The notes under the pieces were generated by a model. It was not told where the DNA came from. It ran no database searches and worked only from the letters and a program-made list of their open reading frames with translations. Of a DNA stretch of 64,000 nucleotides, positions 1 through 9,125 are shown one piece after another. Made by a program: the position numbers and the translations under genes. This DNA is from CBDCBA01 sp965214125 (lineage in GTDB: Bacteria; Planctomycetota; Phycisphaerae; Tepidisphaerales; Tepidisphaeraceae). The stretch covers positions 62,001 to 126,000 of the forward strand of contig CBDCBA010000016.1 in the NCBI GenBank assembly GCA_965214125.1, read 5' to 3'. Position 1 is the first letter of the stretch. Each line of letters starts with the position of its first letter.

Positions 1-2
1 CT

Positions 3-128
3 GAGGCGGCGCCGGGCGAGGCGCCGGGCGAGGCGGCGATGGCGGCTCGGTCGGTGGGACGGCAGGCGGACTCTCACCCGTGGAATCGCCGCCAAACGCC
101 GCCAGTCCCGGCGGTAGCTGTTTTGTAG
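3..128 (+). CDS. Possible C-terminal end of a gene entering from the left
   Basis: This frame is open from the left edge to a TAG at 126-128. It would encode about 41 residues that begin with Ala/Gly/Glu/Pro repeats (EAAPGEAPGEAA) and end in a basic, proline-rich tail. No start lies inside the window and no family can be recognised. The bases up to 230 hold nothing else I can name. High GC makes chance open frames common, so this is only a candidate. Confidence 0.25.
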   Translation, partial: EAAPGEAPGEAAMAARSVGRQADSHPWNRRQTPPVPAVAVL

Positions 129-230
129 ATGTGCTCACAAACGCTCTACCGTACCACCCGGCCAAGGGTTCGGCCAAGGGAATCGAGCCGGTGGCGGCCG
201 TCTGGTAACGCTTGGCCTCGTCCGAGCCCG

Positions 231-1541
231 CTACCGCCGGGCGGCCGCCCCGGCGTACGTGATGCGGTAGATTACGCCGTTCGTGTCGTCGCCGAGCAGC
301 AGCGACCCGTCGGGCAACTCCGCCAGGCCCGCGAGTCGGCCGAGGTGGCCCCACGTGTCATCGCCCGTGTCGACCAGCAAGCCGGTGATAAACGGCTCCA
401 TCGCCGTCGCCTGCCCGTCCTCGTCGAAGCGGACGCGCACGACCTCGTACCCGCTGGGCGGCTTGCGGTTCCAACTGCCGCGCATGGCGATGAACGCGTC
501 GTTGCGGTACTCGCTCGGAAAGGCATCGCCGGTGTAGAAGGTCATTTGCAGCGGCGCGCTGTGGGCGGTGTAGAGCAACACGGGCTCCTCGGCCATCCGG
601 GCGAGGTCGGCCATCGTCTTGCCCTCGGGCGGGTTGTCGGCGGGGTTGTAGTCGTCGTCGCCGTAGATCCAAGGCCAGCCGTAGAACTTGCCTTCATCGA
701 GCTTGTTGAACTCCTCGCCCTGCTCGTCGTCGCCGAGCCAGTCGATGCCGTGGTCGGCGCCCCACAACTGGCCGGTGATCGGGTGCCAGCCGAAGCCGAT
801 TGTGTTGCGCAGGCCGCTCGCCCAGATCGTGCGCTCGCCGGTGGCGGGATCAATCTGCACGATCGTCGCGTTCTCGGGGTTTGGCTCGTCGGTGGCGTTG
901 GCGGTCGAGCCGATCGAGAGGTAGAGCATTCCGTCAGGCCCGAACGCCATCGTCCGGTTGGGGTGCTGGCCGGCGTCGGGCAGGTCGTCGATCATCAGCC
1001 GCAGCTCGCCGAACGTGCCGTCGTCGCGGATCGGGGCGCTCCACAACTCGCGGATGGCCGTCAGGTAGACGGTCCTGCCGTCGGGCGCAACGGCGATGCC
1101 GTGCAGGTTCGGCTGCTCCGCCACGACCTGCGGCTCGCCGTCGGCCTTTCCGTCGCCGTCGGCGTCGCGCAGCAGGATGCAGTCGCCCGGGTTCCGCCGG
1201 GTGATGTAGACGTCGCCGTTCGGCATCGGCAGGATCATCCGCGGGTGGCCCAGGTCCGACGCCCACCGCTCGATCCTGAAGCCGTCGGCCAGGTTCAGCC
1301 CGGCGAGGGCGTCGTCGGTCGGGTCGAGTTGCTTCGGCTCGACGATGTGGCCGATCACGGTGACGTCGGCCGACACGGGATCCTGGCCTTCGAGTTGCTC
1401 GCTCGTGGACAGATCCGGGCGGCTGGTCGGCCGCGTCGTCGGCTGAGTCGATTGGGCGGACACCGAAGACGCCGCGAGCAGGGCGACGGCGGCGTGAACG
1501 AGGGTGGCGGGGCGCGGGAGGCGCGGCTTGACGATGTTCAT
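231..1541 (-). CDS. Secreted PQQ-type glucose/sorbosone dehydrogenase-like beta-propeller protein
   Basis: The 436-residue product starts with a signal peptide (hydrophobic core about residues 12-28, ending SVSAQ), then a Thr/Pro linker and a six-bladed propeller of the soluble glucose dehydrogenase/L-sorbosone dehydrogenase fold. Family signatures seen are GFRIERWA near residue 88, NLHGIAVAPDG, GLRNTIGFGWHP (the usual LRNP/GF region), YGWPW and AFIAMRGSWNRKPPSGYEV. Family members oxidise sugars in the periplasm with PQQ; the substrate cannot be read from sequence. It is transcribed away from the vWA gene, leaving a 98-bp divergent promoter region at 1542-1639. No PQQ-synthesis gene is visible in the window. 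Confidence 0.85.
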   Translation of the reverse strand: MNIVKPRLPRPATLVHAAVALLAASSVSAQSTQPTTRPTSRPDLSTSEQLEGQDPVSADVTVIGHIVEPKQLDPTDDALAGLNLADGFRIERWASDLGHPRMILPMPNGDVYITRRNPGDCILLRDADGDGKADGEPQVVAEQPNLHGIAVAPDGRTVYLTAIRELWSAPIRDDGTFGELRLMIDDLPDAGQHPNRTMAFGPDGMLYLSIGSTANATDEPNPENATIVQIDPATGERTIWASGLRNTIGFGWHPITGQLWGADHGIDWLGDDEQGEEFNKLDEGKFYGWPWIYGDDDYNPADNPPEGKTMADLARMAEEPVLLYTAHSAPLQMTFYTGDAFPSEYRNDAFIAMRGSWNRKPPSGYEVVRVRFDEDGQATAMEPFITGLLVDTGDDTWGHLGRLAGLAELPDGSLLLGDDTNGVIYRITYAGAAARR

Positions 1542-1639
1542 ATGGAACCGAGATTACATTTGGGTTGCGTTGGCCCGACACGCCCAAACTCGCCGCCCGT
1601 TGCGTTCCGGTGGCTCGGCGACCTTGGTACGATCCGCTT

Positions 1640-3256
1640 ATGGGCATGACGACCAAGCTGCTTGCCGCCGCCTTCGTCGCGGTGGCGCTATTTGCGTCGC
1701 CCGCCGTGGCCGCGCAGGACCCGACCACCGCCCCCGCGGACGGCACGGTCGACCCCGGCGTCCGCGCGCTCCAGGAGTTCTACGCCCGCAACTACGGCGC
1801 GGCGGGGAACTTCGAGACGCGGCTGGGCGGGCTGGTGTCGGTCATCTCACTCAGCCGCTACGCGGGCGACCCGCTGACCGAGCGGCTGCTGGAAGTCGCG
1901 GAACGTCCCGACCCGATCGTGGCAATGGCGGCCTGGGACGCGCTGGCGGCGCGGGCGGACTCCCTGTCGCCCGAGCAGGCGCGGCGATGGCAGGACGCGG
2001 GCCTGGCGCTCGCGACCGGCAAGGGCGGCGGCGATGTCTTCCTCGGGCCGGAGATGCGCCCGCTGCTCCTGGCGTTGGCGGCTCGGCCGGTCGAGAAGGG
2101 AGAACCGCGCAAGCTCGGCCGGCTGATCGAGCGGGCCATCGCCCAGAACAACGCGCGCGAGGAGGCGGGCCGCGCGACGCTCGAGGCCGCCGGGCAGGCG
2201 CTGCACGCCTGGGCCGACGTCGAACTCGCCCGCGACCTGGGCAAGCTCCTGCGGCGCGGCAACCCGCTGGCCGAACGCGCCTACGTCGTTCTCTCGCAGC
2301 TCCCCGCGGCGCCCGCGCCCGAGGCCGATCGCGACGGCTGGCTGACGTGGGCCAACGGTCTCGAGCTGTCGCCGACGCCGCGCGTTTTCGACGGCCAATC
2401 GCTCTGGTTCGACGCGCCGATCGTTATCACCGACTCGAGCGACGAACGCTTCCGCCGCGAGCTCGAGCTGGGCGAACTCGACATCCGCGGCGTCGACGTG
2501 GTGCTGGCGATCGACGCGACGGGCAGCCTGAGCACCAGCAACGCCTACATCCAGCGCTACCTCGCCCTCACGATGCGCACGCTCTCGGTGCTAAGCGACC
2601 GGCTGCGCGTCGGGCTGGTCTACTACCGCCACGAGATGCGGCCGGCGCTGCAGGTCGAATGCTGCCGGGCGGCGATGGCCGACGACGACCCGAACCAGTT
2701 CCTCGTCCGCCCCGTGCCGCTGACGGGCAACTTCGACGCGCTGCTGACGGCGATGAACGCGATGGAACTTCCCTACCGAAGCGGCCACGACGACGGCGGG
2801 GGCGCGCCGGCGGCGGGATTGGAGGGGGCGTTCGTGATGCTCCAAAACATGAGCCCGCCCGGGACGTCGCGGGTGATCGTCGTGCAGGCCGACGCCGAGC
2901 CGACGCGTGGCTCGCTGCCGACCCTGACCGAGATGGGCCAGGCGGCGCGTGAGGCGGGCGTGGTAACGGCGCTGCTAGTCCGCGACCCGGCCGACGCCCG
3001 CAAGTTCGAGCCCGTTGCCGAGGCGGCGTCGGGCGGCGAGCCGATCTCCTACCGCGACGACCTGGAGGCGAGCGAGGAGGGGGGCAACCCGCTCGACGAC
3101 TTCGCGAGCAAGCCGTTCGGCCAGGTCGCGGCGCAGGTCATCACCGCCTCGCTTCCCGAGGACTACGCCGACCGCGGGCCGATCGTGGTGCGGATCGTCG
3201 CCGAGCACATGGCCGCCGCGGCGGGCGTGGCGGCGAACTACGTCGAGGTGCCGTGA
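1640..3256 (+). CDS. Secreted von Willebrand factor A domain protein
   Basis: The start at ATG 1640 is chosen because it begins a clean signal peptide (MGMTTKLLAAAFVAVALF... to AVAAQ); an in-frame ATG at 1565 would put an unlikely polar extension before it. The mature protein has about 240 helical residues of unknown fold, then a vWA domain from about residue 285 with VVLAIDATGSLS. This is a MIDAS motif with Thr where Ser is usual (DxTGS). Later MIDAS-like segments follow, and it ends at 538 residues. A periplasmic or exported metal-dependent adhesion or sensing role is typical of the fold, but the specific function is unknown. It converges on cysK. Confidence 0.75.
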   Translation: MGMTTKLLAAAFVAVALFASPAVAAQDPTTAPADGTVDPGVRALQEFYARNYGAAGNFETRLGGLVSVISLSRYAGDPLTERLLEVAERPDPIVAMAAWDALAARADSLSPEQARRWQDAGLALATGKGGGDVFLGPEMRPLLLALAARPVEKGEPRKLGRLIERAIAQNNAREEAGRATLEAAGQALHAWADVELARDLGKLLRRGNPLAERAYVVLSQLPAAPAPEADRDGWLTWANGLELSPTPRVFDGQSLWFDAPIVITDSSDERFRRELELGELDIRGVDVVLAIDATGSLSTSNAYIQRYLALTMRTLSVLSDRLRVGLVYYRHEMRPALQVECCRAAMADDDPNQFLVRPVPLTGNFDALLTAMNAMELPYRSGHDDGGGAPAAGLEGAFVMLQNMSPPGTSRVIVVQADAEPTRGSLPTLTEMGQAAREAGVVTALLVRDPADARKFEPVAEAASGGEPISYRDDLEASEEGGNPLDDFASKPFGQVAAQVITASLPEDYADRGPIVVRIVAEHMAAAAGVAANYVEVP

Positions 3257-3286
3257 GTCCGACCGGTGCCGTGAGTCAGGCCTGAG

Positions 3287-4273
<987 letters not shown>

Positions 4274-4331
4274 GGCGAAACTGTAGAAGCATTTCCCAAT
4301 GGGGAATAGCGCTATTCGCCGTGGAGTCGCG

Positions 4332-4739
4332 CTACTCGCCGCACGCGGTCAGGCGCACCTCGATTCGCTTGATCTCGCGGGCGAGCACGTTGCGCTGCAG
4401 GTTCAGCCAGAACCACAGCTTGGTCATCGCCGCCTGCACGACGGCGAACAGGAACGTGGTCGCCCACAGGATGAGCCCGCGCACGTCGCTTGCGTCGACG
4501 CGAAAGAAGCGGATCGCGGCGAAGATCGCCAGCCCGACGCTCGCGGCCAACAGCAGGAAGCCGGCCGTGCCGACGAGGCGCGATTGCCCCCGGAAGCTGT
4601 CGGCGTAAAGCTGGCCGATGTGGGCGAACTCGCCGCTCGGGTGCGCCTCGGCCTCCAGGTTCGCCAGCACGCGGACGGCGTCGGGATCAAGGGGGCAGCA
4701 GGGAGTGTTCGTGGTGTTCGTCGTGTTGGTGGTGGTCAT
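4332..4739 (-). CDS. Small membrane protein coupled to the ECF sigma factor (DUF6768-like)
   Basis: The 135-residue protein has a Thr/Asn repeat at its N-terminus (MTTTNTTNTTNT), a soluble segment containing FRGQSR, and two predicted membrane helices at about residues 55-80 and 86-112. Its ATG overlaps the sigma-factor stop in an ATGA arrangement (4736-4739), so translation is probably coupled. The order, sigma factor then a small membrane protein, is what one expects for a sigma/regulator pair, and the family looks like the DUF6768 proteins next to planctomycete ECF sigma factors. An anti-sigma role is inference only; no zinc anti-sigma HxxxCxxC motif is present. Confidence 0.6.
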   Translation of the reverse strand: MTTTNTTNTTNTPCCPLDPDAVRVLANLEAEAHPSGEFAHIGQLYADSFRGQSRLVGTAGFLLLAASVGLAIFAAIRFFRVDASDVRGLILWATTFLFAVVQAAMTKLWFWLNLQRNVLAREIKRIEVRLTACGE

Positions 4740-5368
4740 GGATGGTTCCGTTCAACAGGGGGACAGGAAGACAACATTGCCGCCCGCAGGCTCTGGCGAA
4801 GCTCGAACAGCCGTCGCTTGGCGGTGCCGACGGGGATCTGCAACGCCTCCGCCACCTCCGTGACGGACAGGCCCAGCTCGTACCGCAAGGCGACGGTGGC
4901 GCGGTCGATTCGCGGCAGTGCAGCGATCGCCACGCGAAGTCGCTCGACATCCGTTTGCGGCGCCGTCGACACGTCCGGCTCGACGGCCGGGTCGTTACCG
5001 AGCGGCGCCGGCTGGGCGCGGCGGGACTTCTTGCGAATCCAAAGGGCCGCCTGCCGCGTGGTGATGCCGTAGGCCCACGCGCCGAAGCGGGCGGGATCGT
5101 GCAACCGGTGCAGGCCGCGGACGATGCCGAGCCAGGCCTCCTGCGTCGCCTCCTCGCCCGCGTCGGCGCGGCCGGTCAGGCGAGTCGCGTGGGCGAGCAG
5201 TTGTTTGTGCCAGAGCCTCGCGAGTTGCTCGAACGCCCCCGCGTCGCCGTCCTGCGCCCGCAGCACGAGCCACTCGGTGGCAACGCGAAGGGCATGGCCG
5301 GGGTAGCGGCGGTCCTGGTTGTGCGGGGAGCTCGCGGGCACGTCTGGCCACCCAGTTGCGCGCCGCAC
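4736..5368 (-). CDS. ECF-type RNA polymerase sigma factor
   Basis: The 210-residue product has a sigma-2 region at about residues 40-105 (EQLARLWHKQLLAHATRL, ATQEAWLGIVRGL, FGAWAYGITTRQA) and a sigma-4 helix-turn-helix at about 145-200 (LPRIDRATVALRYELGLS, VTEVAEALQIPVGTAKRRL). This is the layout of extracytoplasmic-function sigma factors, which direct core polymerase to a small regulon. The first 28 residues are poorly conserved, so a later start is possible. It overlaps the following membrane-protein gene by 4 nt. The likely self-regulated promoter lies upstream of 5368, but I could not identify its sequence. Confidence 0.85.
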   Translation of the reverse strand: MRRATGWPDVPASSPHNQDRRYPGHALRVATEWLVLRAQDGDAGAFEQLARLWHKQLLAHATRLTGRADAGEEATQEAWLGIVRGLHRLHDPARFGAWAYGITTRQAALWIRKKSRRAQPAPLGNDPAVEPDVSTAPQTDVERLRVAIAALPRIDRATVALRYELGLSVTEVAEALQIPVGTAKRRLFELRQSLRAAMLSSCPPVERNHP

Positions 5369-5399
5369 GCGGTTGGTTCGCGCGAAGAGCGAAAAGCGA

Positions 5400-6443
5400 T
5401 CAGAACGCGAATGCCAGCGCCAGCAGGGAGCCGGCGTAGAGCACGAGCAGGCCGATGCTCTCGAAGCCGATGCCGGCCGGGCCCTGCTTTTCGCGCGTGA
5501 CCAGACCCGTCACGAGCACGCTTGTCATCACGATCGTGACGGCGATGAGGAAGGCCTCCTGCGCCCCCAGGCCGCCGTTGACGGCGTGGTAGATGCTGCC
5601 GTCGCGGTAGGCGACGTCGGCGGCGCCGACGAAGAGGGTGTCGAACGCGTTGCCGCCGATGATGTTCGCCACCGCCAGCGTCAGCGCGCCGCGGCGGACG
5701 GCGGCGATGCTGGTCACCAGCTCCGGCAGGCTCGTCGCCACGGCGGTGAAGGCCGCGCCGACAAGGCTTTCGCCAAGGCCCGTCCGCCCGACCAGCACCT
5801 GGCCGCTCTGGGCGATGGCGAAGCCGGCGACGCCGAGCAGCGCGACCAGGCCGATGAACTGCGCGACGATCCTGCGGGTCGAGGCGCTGCCGCTCTCGTC
5901 CTCGTCGGCGTCGTCGACCTCGGTTTCGGCCGTCTGCTCGGGGTGCCACGGCGGGTCCTCGCGAGCGTTGCGGCTCAGTCGCAGGCCGAAGATGTAGAGG
6001 CCGAACAGCACCGGCGTGGCGGGGTGGATCGCCCAGATCGTGACCGGCGGCAGGGCGGCGGCGACGAGCATCGTGCCCAGCAGCGCGATCAGCAGCGTGC
6101 CGTTGAGGATGTTCGGCACGCTGGCGGCGGCGTGCTCGAGGTTGACCTTGCGGTAGCAGAGGTCGGCGACGACGAGGAACGCCGTCTGCGCCGCAAGCCC
6201 GCCGATGCCGTTGCTGATCGCGAGCTGCGCGTAGCCGTTGTAGGCCGTGGTCACGCTCGTGATGATGCCGGGCAGGCTCGTGCCGGCGCCGACCAGCAGC
6301 GCGCCCACGAGTGCCTCGCCCAGCCCCGTGCGGTCGGCCAGACGGTCGGCGACGCCCGCCAGGAACGTGCCGGCCACCGCCACCACGAGCGTGGCCGCCA
6401 GCGCAATGCCGATGACGGCCCAGAGTGGCAGCGACTCAAGCAC
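5400..6443 (-). CDS. CaCA-family sodium/calcium exchanger-like membrane protein
   Basis: The 347-residue polytopic protein carries two inverted copies of the sodium/calcium exchanger domain. The alpha repeats are visible as GALLVGAGTSLPGIITSV (about residues 47-64) and AAFTAVATSLPELVTSIAA (second half). They are separated by an acidic cytoplasmic loop (DDADEDESG). Members exchange Ca2+ or another cation for Na+ or H+ across the inner membrane. The Glu common in the first alpha repeat (SxPE) is Gly here (SLPGI), while the second repeat keeps PE, so the ion preference is uncertain. Its start overlaps the end of the YihY gene by 8 nt, suggesting one transcript. Confidence 0.8.
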   Translation of the reverse strand: MLESLPLWAVIGIALAATLVVAVAGTFLAGVADRLADRTGLGEALVGALLVGAGTSLPGIITSVTTAYNGYAQLAISNGIGGLAAQTAFLVVADLCYRKVNLEHAAASVPNILNGTLLIALLGTMLVAAALPPVTIWAIHPATPVLFGLYIFGLRLSRNAREDPPWHPEQTAETEVDDADEDESGSASTRRIVAQFIGLVALLGVAGFAIAQSGQVLVGRTGLGESLVGAAFTAVATSLPELVTSIAAVRRGALTLAVANIIGGNAFDTLFVGAADVAYRDGSIYHAVNGGLGAQEAFLIAVTIVMTSVLVTGLVTREKQGPAGIGFESIGLLVLYAGSLLALAFAF

Positions 6444-7431
6444 GCGAGCCTTCCCCGTTGATCGGCTCGCCGTGGGCGGGGGCCTTCTGCTTGGGCTGCT
6501 CGGGCCGGGCGTGCTCGTCGGGCTGGATGTTGAGGCCCGCGCGCTTGGCCCAGACTTGGGTCAGCTCGGCGCCGAAGAAGAGGATGATCGCCGAGTAGTA
6601 GACCCACACCAGCAGCACGATCAGGCTGCCGGCCCCGCCGTAGTCGTTGCCGACGCCGCCCCGCGAGAGGTAGAGGCCGATGCCGAGCTTGCCCAGCGCG
6701 AAGAGCACCGCCGTCACCGCCGCCCCGACGCCAACGGCCTTGAGCGGGATCTTCACGTCCGGCAGGAACTTGAAGATCAACGCAAACAACGCCCAGTAGA
6801 CCACCACCGAGATGCCGAAGTTCACGGCCTTCCAGACGAACCCGTCGCCGCCGAGGAAGACGTTCAGCACCGCCGTGACGGCCATGCTCGCCAGCAGCAG
6901 GAAGAGGATCGAGAAGACCACGCCCATGCTCAGCAGGCGCTTGCGCAGCCAGCCCCACAGCCCCTCGCCGGGGGCGGCCTCGACATCCCAGATCTTGTTC
7001 AGTGCCGCCTGGAGTTGCGCGAAAACGCCGCTGGCCGACCAGATGAGGGCGACGATGCCGATGATGCCGGTGAGAATGCCAAAGCCGCCCCCCTTGGCCT
7101 TGTCGAGGGGCGAGCCGCTCTCCTCGGCCTCCTGCGACTCCATGATCTGCTCCACGATCCCGCCAACGCCACCGCCCATCAGCGACTGCACCTCGCCGAT
7201 CACGCGGTCGCGCATGTCGTTGCCGAGCGTCGCGCCGACGACCAGCGTCACGAGCACGATCAGCGGCGCGAACGACAGGGCCGTGTAGTAAGCGACCGCG
7301 CCGGCCTGGGTGAGCGCGTCATCGGCGAGAAAGTCCATCGCCGCCTCCTTCAACGTGGCGAAGGAGTAGGGCCGGGGTTTGTCTTGGGCCGCCACGGCCG
7401 CGGCACTGGTGGGATCGAGATCGCTGGGCAT
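6436..7431 (-). CDS. YihY/BrkB-family inner-membrane protein
   Basis: The 331-residue protein has about six membrane helices and the YihY-family signature ALTQAGAVAYYTALSFAPL at about residues 40-58, an internal GIVALIWSASGVFAQLQAALN segment, and a late YYSAIILFFGAELTQVWA helix. It was once labelled ribonuclease BN, but the family is a membrane protein of unsettled function. A Gly/Glu/Ser-rich loop near residues 85-110 is longer than usual. The C-terminal tail is basic and proline-rich. It is followed in the same direction by the cation exchanger with an 8-nt overlap. Confidence 0.85.
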   Translation of the reverse strand: MPSDLDPTSAAAVAAQDKPRPYSFATLKEAAMDFLADDALTQAGAVAYYTALSFAPLIVLVTLVVGATLGNDMRDRVIGEVQSLMGGGVGGIVEQIMESQEAEESGSPLDKAKGGGFGILTGIIGIVALIWSASGVFAQLQAALNKIWDVEAAPGEGLWGWLRKRLLSMGVVFSILFLLLASMAVTAVLNVFLGGDGFVWKAVNFGISVVVYWALFALIFKFLPDVKIPLKAVGVGAAVTAVLFALGKLGIGLYLSRGGVGNDYGGAGSLIVLLVWVYYSAIILFFGAELTQVWAKRAGLNIQPDEHARPEQPKQKAPAHGEPINGEGSRA

Positions 7432-7452
7432 CGCCGACAGTGTTACGGCAAA

Positions 7453-7475
7453 CCGCCCGTCCTGCGAACGGGCGG
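7453..7475 (-). terminator. Hairpin between msrB and the YihY gene
   Basis: An 8-bp GC stem (CCGCCCGT / ACGGGCGG) with a 7-nt loop lies just after the msrB stop. Read on the minus strand it is followed by TTTG, a weak intrinsic terminator shape. Confidence 0.45.
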
Positions 7476-7497
7476 CCTTGGGTTGGTCGGCGCGCGG

Positions 7498-8088
7498 CTA
7501 CTCGCCCGCGGGTCGGCTCGTCGGCTGGGGCTCGTCGCCCCTGGCAAAGAACTTCAGCGCCACGCCGTTGATGCAGTGGCGCAGACCCGTCGGGGCCGGA
7601 CCGTCCTCGAAGACGTGGCCGAGGTGGCTGCCGCAGCGGGCGCACTCGACCTCCGTCCGCGTCATGCCGTAACGGTCGTCCGCCACCTCGCGCACGTGGG
7701 CGGGGTCGATCTTGTCGTAGAAGCTCGGCCAGCCCGTGCCGCTCTTGAACTTCGTGGCGCTGCTGTAGACGGGCAGCTCGCAGACGGCACAGGCGTAGAC
7801 ACCATCGGTCTCGATGTCGAGGAGGTCGCTTGTGAACGCACGCTCGGTTCCGTCCTCGCGAGTGACTTCGTAGCCGAGATCGCTGAGGGTTTCCTTCGCG
7901 ATCTTGTCGGCGCGGGCGTCGTCCCAGCCGGTCAGGTCGTAGCCGCTGGCGCTGACGGCCGGCTGCGTCGTCGCGGTTTGAGCGGTGACTGCGGTCGAGC
8001 GCTGGCAGCCGCCGGCGAGGACGACCGCACCGAGGCCGACGATTGCTGGAAAGACGATTGCTGCAAGTGCGAACTTCATGCTTGTCAT
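7498..8088 (-). CDS. msrB: Peptide-methionine (R)-S-oxide reductase, lipoprotein form
   Basis: MsrB reduces methionine-R-sulfoxide in oxidised proteins. The two zinc-binding CxxC pairs (CAVC and CARC), the SGTGWPSFY segment and the catalytic RHCING region near the C-terminus are all visible. I start it at ATG 8088 because that places a signal peptide directly before a lipobox (LAGG-Cys28), giving an envelope-anchored enzyme of 196 residues. An upstream in-frame ATG at 8145 would add 19 polar residues. The C-terminal tail (PTSRPAGE) is a short linker-like extension. The likely role is repair of envelope proteins after oxidative stress. Confidence 0.9.
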   Translation of the reverse strand: MTSMKFALAAIVFPAIVGLGAVVLAGGCQRSTAVTAQTATTQPAVSASGYDLTGWDDARADKIAKETLSDLGYEVTREDGTERAFTSDLLDIETDGVYACAVCELPVYSSATKFKSGTGWPSFYDKIDPAHVREVADDRYGMTRTEVECARCGSHLGHVFEDGPAPTGLRHCINGVALKFFARGDEPQPTSRPAGE

Positions 8089-8155
8089 ACGTTCGCCGCG
8101 GCTTGCAGTTGCAAACCGATCGAGGGGATCGTCCGCCATGTACATCCCGAGCCGC

Positions 8156-8872
8156 CTACTCGGCGACCTTCCACGCTCCGATCGGCGAGGTCGACAGCTT
8201 CGCGCCCTCGCGGGTCAGGCTGTAGCCGAGGCCCGTGTCGCCGACAAAGGCGACGAGGGTGGCCGACTCGGGCACCTCGAAGGCGACCATCCCGGTCACG
8301 GTGTCGCCCGCGGCCACCTCGTCGGGCCACGACGCCATTCGCAGCGAGCCGCCAATCTGACGCTTCATCCGCTCCTCGGGCGTCTCGTCCTCCGGAACCT
8401 CGGCCGGCGGCAGGTTGAGCGCCATGCCGACCAGCGTCGGCGCGTACACGTTGCCGTCGGCGTCGATGACGTAGAAGAGCGAGCCGATCGTCATCTTGTT
8501 GATCTCGCGGACGCCGTCGGTCTCGTTCGCCACGTCAAGTTCGGCCACGTAGATCACATTGCCCGCCTCGACCTGCTTGGGATTCTCGGCCTGGCCGAAG
8601 CTGTTGAGCGTGAGCTCGACCGCGCCGCCGCCGAGGGAATCGCCGATCGACAGGGCGGGCTCGAACGCGACGCTGCTGTCGAGGAAGTCGGCGGCTTGGC
8701 CCGCCTCCAGCGGCACGCGGGCGGCGACCTGATCGTCGTTCAGGTCCATCATCACGTTCCCGCCGCTGCCGACGAGGACCGCGAGGTCGCCCGTGATGTC
8801 ATCTTTCGGCGCGAACGTGGTCCAGCCGGTGAGGGTCTGGCCGGGCAGCAGCTTGACGACGCCCGGCAGCAT
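8156..8872 (-). CDS. Envelope protein of unknown function, 3' part of a frameshifted gene
   Basis: The frame encodes 238 residues rich in beta-strand-like sequence (LPGQTLTGWTTFAPKDD, EVPESATLVAFVGD) with no named domain that I recognise. The first ATG at 8872 lies mid-protein: the frame is open upstream (SEDESVT before the Met) until a run of six Cs at 8902-8907. There a one-base change joins it to an upstream frame encoding a lipobox-like LAGCCDGG and a Gly/Ser linker. I therefore read this as the 3' portion of a lipoprotein gene broken by a frameshift, real or a sequencing error. The msrB gene follows in the same direction. Confidence 0.55.
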   Translation of the reverse strand: MLPGVVKLLPGQTLTGWTTFAPKDDITGDLAVLVGSGGNVMMDLNDDQVAARVPLEAGQAADFLDSSVAFEPALSIGDSLGGGAVELTLNSFGQAENPKQVEAGNVIYVAELDVANETDGVREINKMTIGSLFYVIDADGNVYAPTLVGMALNLPPAEVPEDETPEERMKRQIGGSLRMASWPDEVAAGDTVTGMVAFEVPESATLVAFVGDTGLGYSLTREGAKLSTSPIGAWKVAE

Positions 8873-9125
8873 TGTGACCGACTCGTCCTCGGAGAAGGCC
8901 GCCCCCCGCGGCGGCGCTGCTCATGCCCATGCCGAGCTGCTCCCCACCGGCGAGCAGCTTGATCGGCTTGCGGTTCATCTCGACGGCCGCGTCGCCGGTG
9001 ATCGCGCCGCTACCCCCACTGCCACCGCTAGCAGACTCGCTCCCGCCATCACAGCAGCCGGCGAGCGTCGCGCGTCTCGTTCGGGGTCGGTGGGACAGGC
9101 CTGAATCTGCGGCCGCGAGCGTGCC
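8873..9125 (-). pseudogene. Displaced 5' part of the 8156 gene, lacking a clear start
   Basis: In the frame offset by one from the 8156 gene, the minus strand is open from just after the RTX-gene stop down to 8908. It encodes LAGCCDGGSESASGG, then GDAAVEMNRKPIKLLAG. The LAGC-C resembles a lipoprotein cleavage site with its usual Gly/Ser tether, but the residues before it are basic rather than hydrophobic, and no ATG, GTG or TTG precedes it. A separate ATG at 9049 in the other frame starts a hydrophobic MAGASLLAVAVGVAA that soon hits a stop. More than one indel may be involved. Confidence 0.4.

Noticed and set aside
129..1649. A 506-codon open frame on the plus strand opposite the PQQ-dehydrogenase gene
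   Set aside because: Low-complexity Val/Arg/Gly/Ala translation, no domain, fully antisense to a gene with signal peptide and family motifs. Many such long antisense frames (for example opposite ftsK, pgpH, ppx and the lipid genes) occur because of the high GC content.
4695..4739. Trinucleotide-like repeat encoding Thr/Asn near the start of the sigma partner
   Set aside because: It is short and within a coding sequence with a good coupled start; no sign of phase variation, since the unit length keeps the frame.
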